Part shown: positions 5,328-5,668 of the stretch, piece after piece
Numbering within the stretch: the stretch's first letter is position 1
Layout of the letters: each line of letters starts with the position of its first letter
Source: a bacterium
GTDB taxonomy: Bacteria > Patescibacteriota > Minisyncoccia > UBA9983
Reading direction: 5' to 3'
Assembly: GCA_023244795.1 (NCBI GenBank)
Contig: JAHFLR010000045.1
Span: 1 to 5,668 of the forward strand
Length of the DNA: 5,668 nucleotides
Program-made: the position numbers and the translations under genes
The notes under the pieces: model-generated
The model's input: only the letters and a program-made list of their open reading frames with translations
Told to the model about the DNA's origin: nothing
The model's database searches: none

Positions 5328-5654
5328 CTACTTATCGCCGAATCTTTTTAGCAGTTCTCTGGCCATCTCTAAACTATCTACCGAGACACCCAGCGCCTGA
5401 GCAACCTTTTGAGGTTCGTCGCGCGTTAACTTCTCTTTTATGTATTGTGGTAGTTTTGCAAAAGCGGCCAAAACCTCTCCTCTCTCGCGCAACTCTTCTA
5501 TACTAAAAGCATCGCCGAGCTCCTCTTTGTTAAGTAGTGGCATTGAGAGATTATTTATTATGTGCCCAAAAGCGCCGAGCGCCCCTTCTGCCCCCATTGT
5601 TAAATCCTCTATTTGAGTTGGGTCTACTTTTTCTTTTGGTAATTCTTCAGTCAT
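5328..5654 (-). CDS. Hypothetical acidic helical protein (108 aa)
   Basis: The 108-residue protein starts at ATG 5654-5652 and begins MTEELPKEKVDPTQIEDLTM. It is highly charged and looks almost all helical: an acidic N-terminus, a small Gly/Ala-rich stretch GAEGALGAFGHIINNL (21-36), EELGDAFSIEELRERGEVLA (45-64), and a C-terminal part VAQALGVSVDSLEMAREL (84-101) that resembles a helix-turn-helix or UBA-like bundle without a clear family signature. No Cys, signal peptide or membrane helix is seen, so it is probably cytosolic. I do not recognise it. Only 14 bases lie upstream inside the window and no SD is visible there. It faces recG tail to tail with a single base between the stops. Confidence 0.75.
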   Translation of the reverse strand: MTEELPKEKVDPTQIEDLTMGAEGALGAFGHIINNLSMPLLNKEELGDAFSIEELRERGEVLAAFAKLPQYIKEKLTRDEPQKVAQALGVSVDSLEMARELLKRFGDK

Positions 5655-5668
5655 AAAAAAACAAATTA

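Noticed and set aside
1..5668. tRNA, rRNA or CRISPR features
   Set aside because: No cloverleaf, conserved rRNA stretch or regularly spaced repeat was seen on either strand.

Overview
The window looks like a piece of a small bacterial genome, most likely from the Candidate Phyla Radiation (Patescibacteria, Parcubacteria-like). This is an inference from several things: short, tightly packed genes of unknown function, AT-leaning codon use rich in AAA and TTT/TTA, a divergent but intact RecG, an FNR-type flavoprotein among hypothetical proteins, and genes that start almost directly behind a -10 box with no Shine-Dalgarno (SD) sequence. The reading frames are intact under the ordinary bacterial code. 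No rRNA, tRNA, CRISPR array, transposase or insertion sequence was seen.

Layout. Positions 1-98 hold the 5' part of an unidentified minus-strand gene, divergent from what follows. Positions 128-1347 form a compact plus-strand run of three genes: a 71-residue hypothetical protein, a two-helix membrane protein with a probable bacterial PH-like domain, and a membrane-anchored extracytoplasmic protein. A clear intrinsic terminator closes the run at 1393-1418. Positions 1442-2125 encode a ferredoxin-NADP reductase-like flavoprotein read from an extended -10 promoter that should give a leaderless mRNA.

Positions 2126-3165 are different in style. Two single-gene units lie here, each with a strong SD and its own hairpin behind it: a 191-residue protein of unknown function (2251-2826) and a 51-residue zinc-knuckle protein (2968-3123). 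The second has a full TTGACA/TAGCAT promoter. Codon use looks more GC-rich here by eye. These are the best candidates for something accessory or undescribed.

Positions 3215-5326 encode RecG, the replication-fork and Holliday-junction helicase, again behind a -10-like box with almost no leader. It has all helicase motifs but an unusual Ile inside motif VI. It converges, with one base between the stop codons, on a 108-residue minus-strand hypothetical gene (5328-5654) whose possible terminator lies inside the recG 3' end.

The genes do not form one pathway. The first three may be a cell-envelope transcription unit, while the flavoprotein and RecG are stand-alone housekeeping genes flanking the two accessory units.
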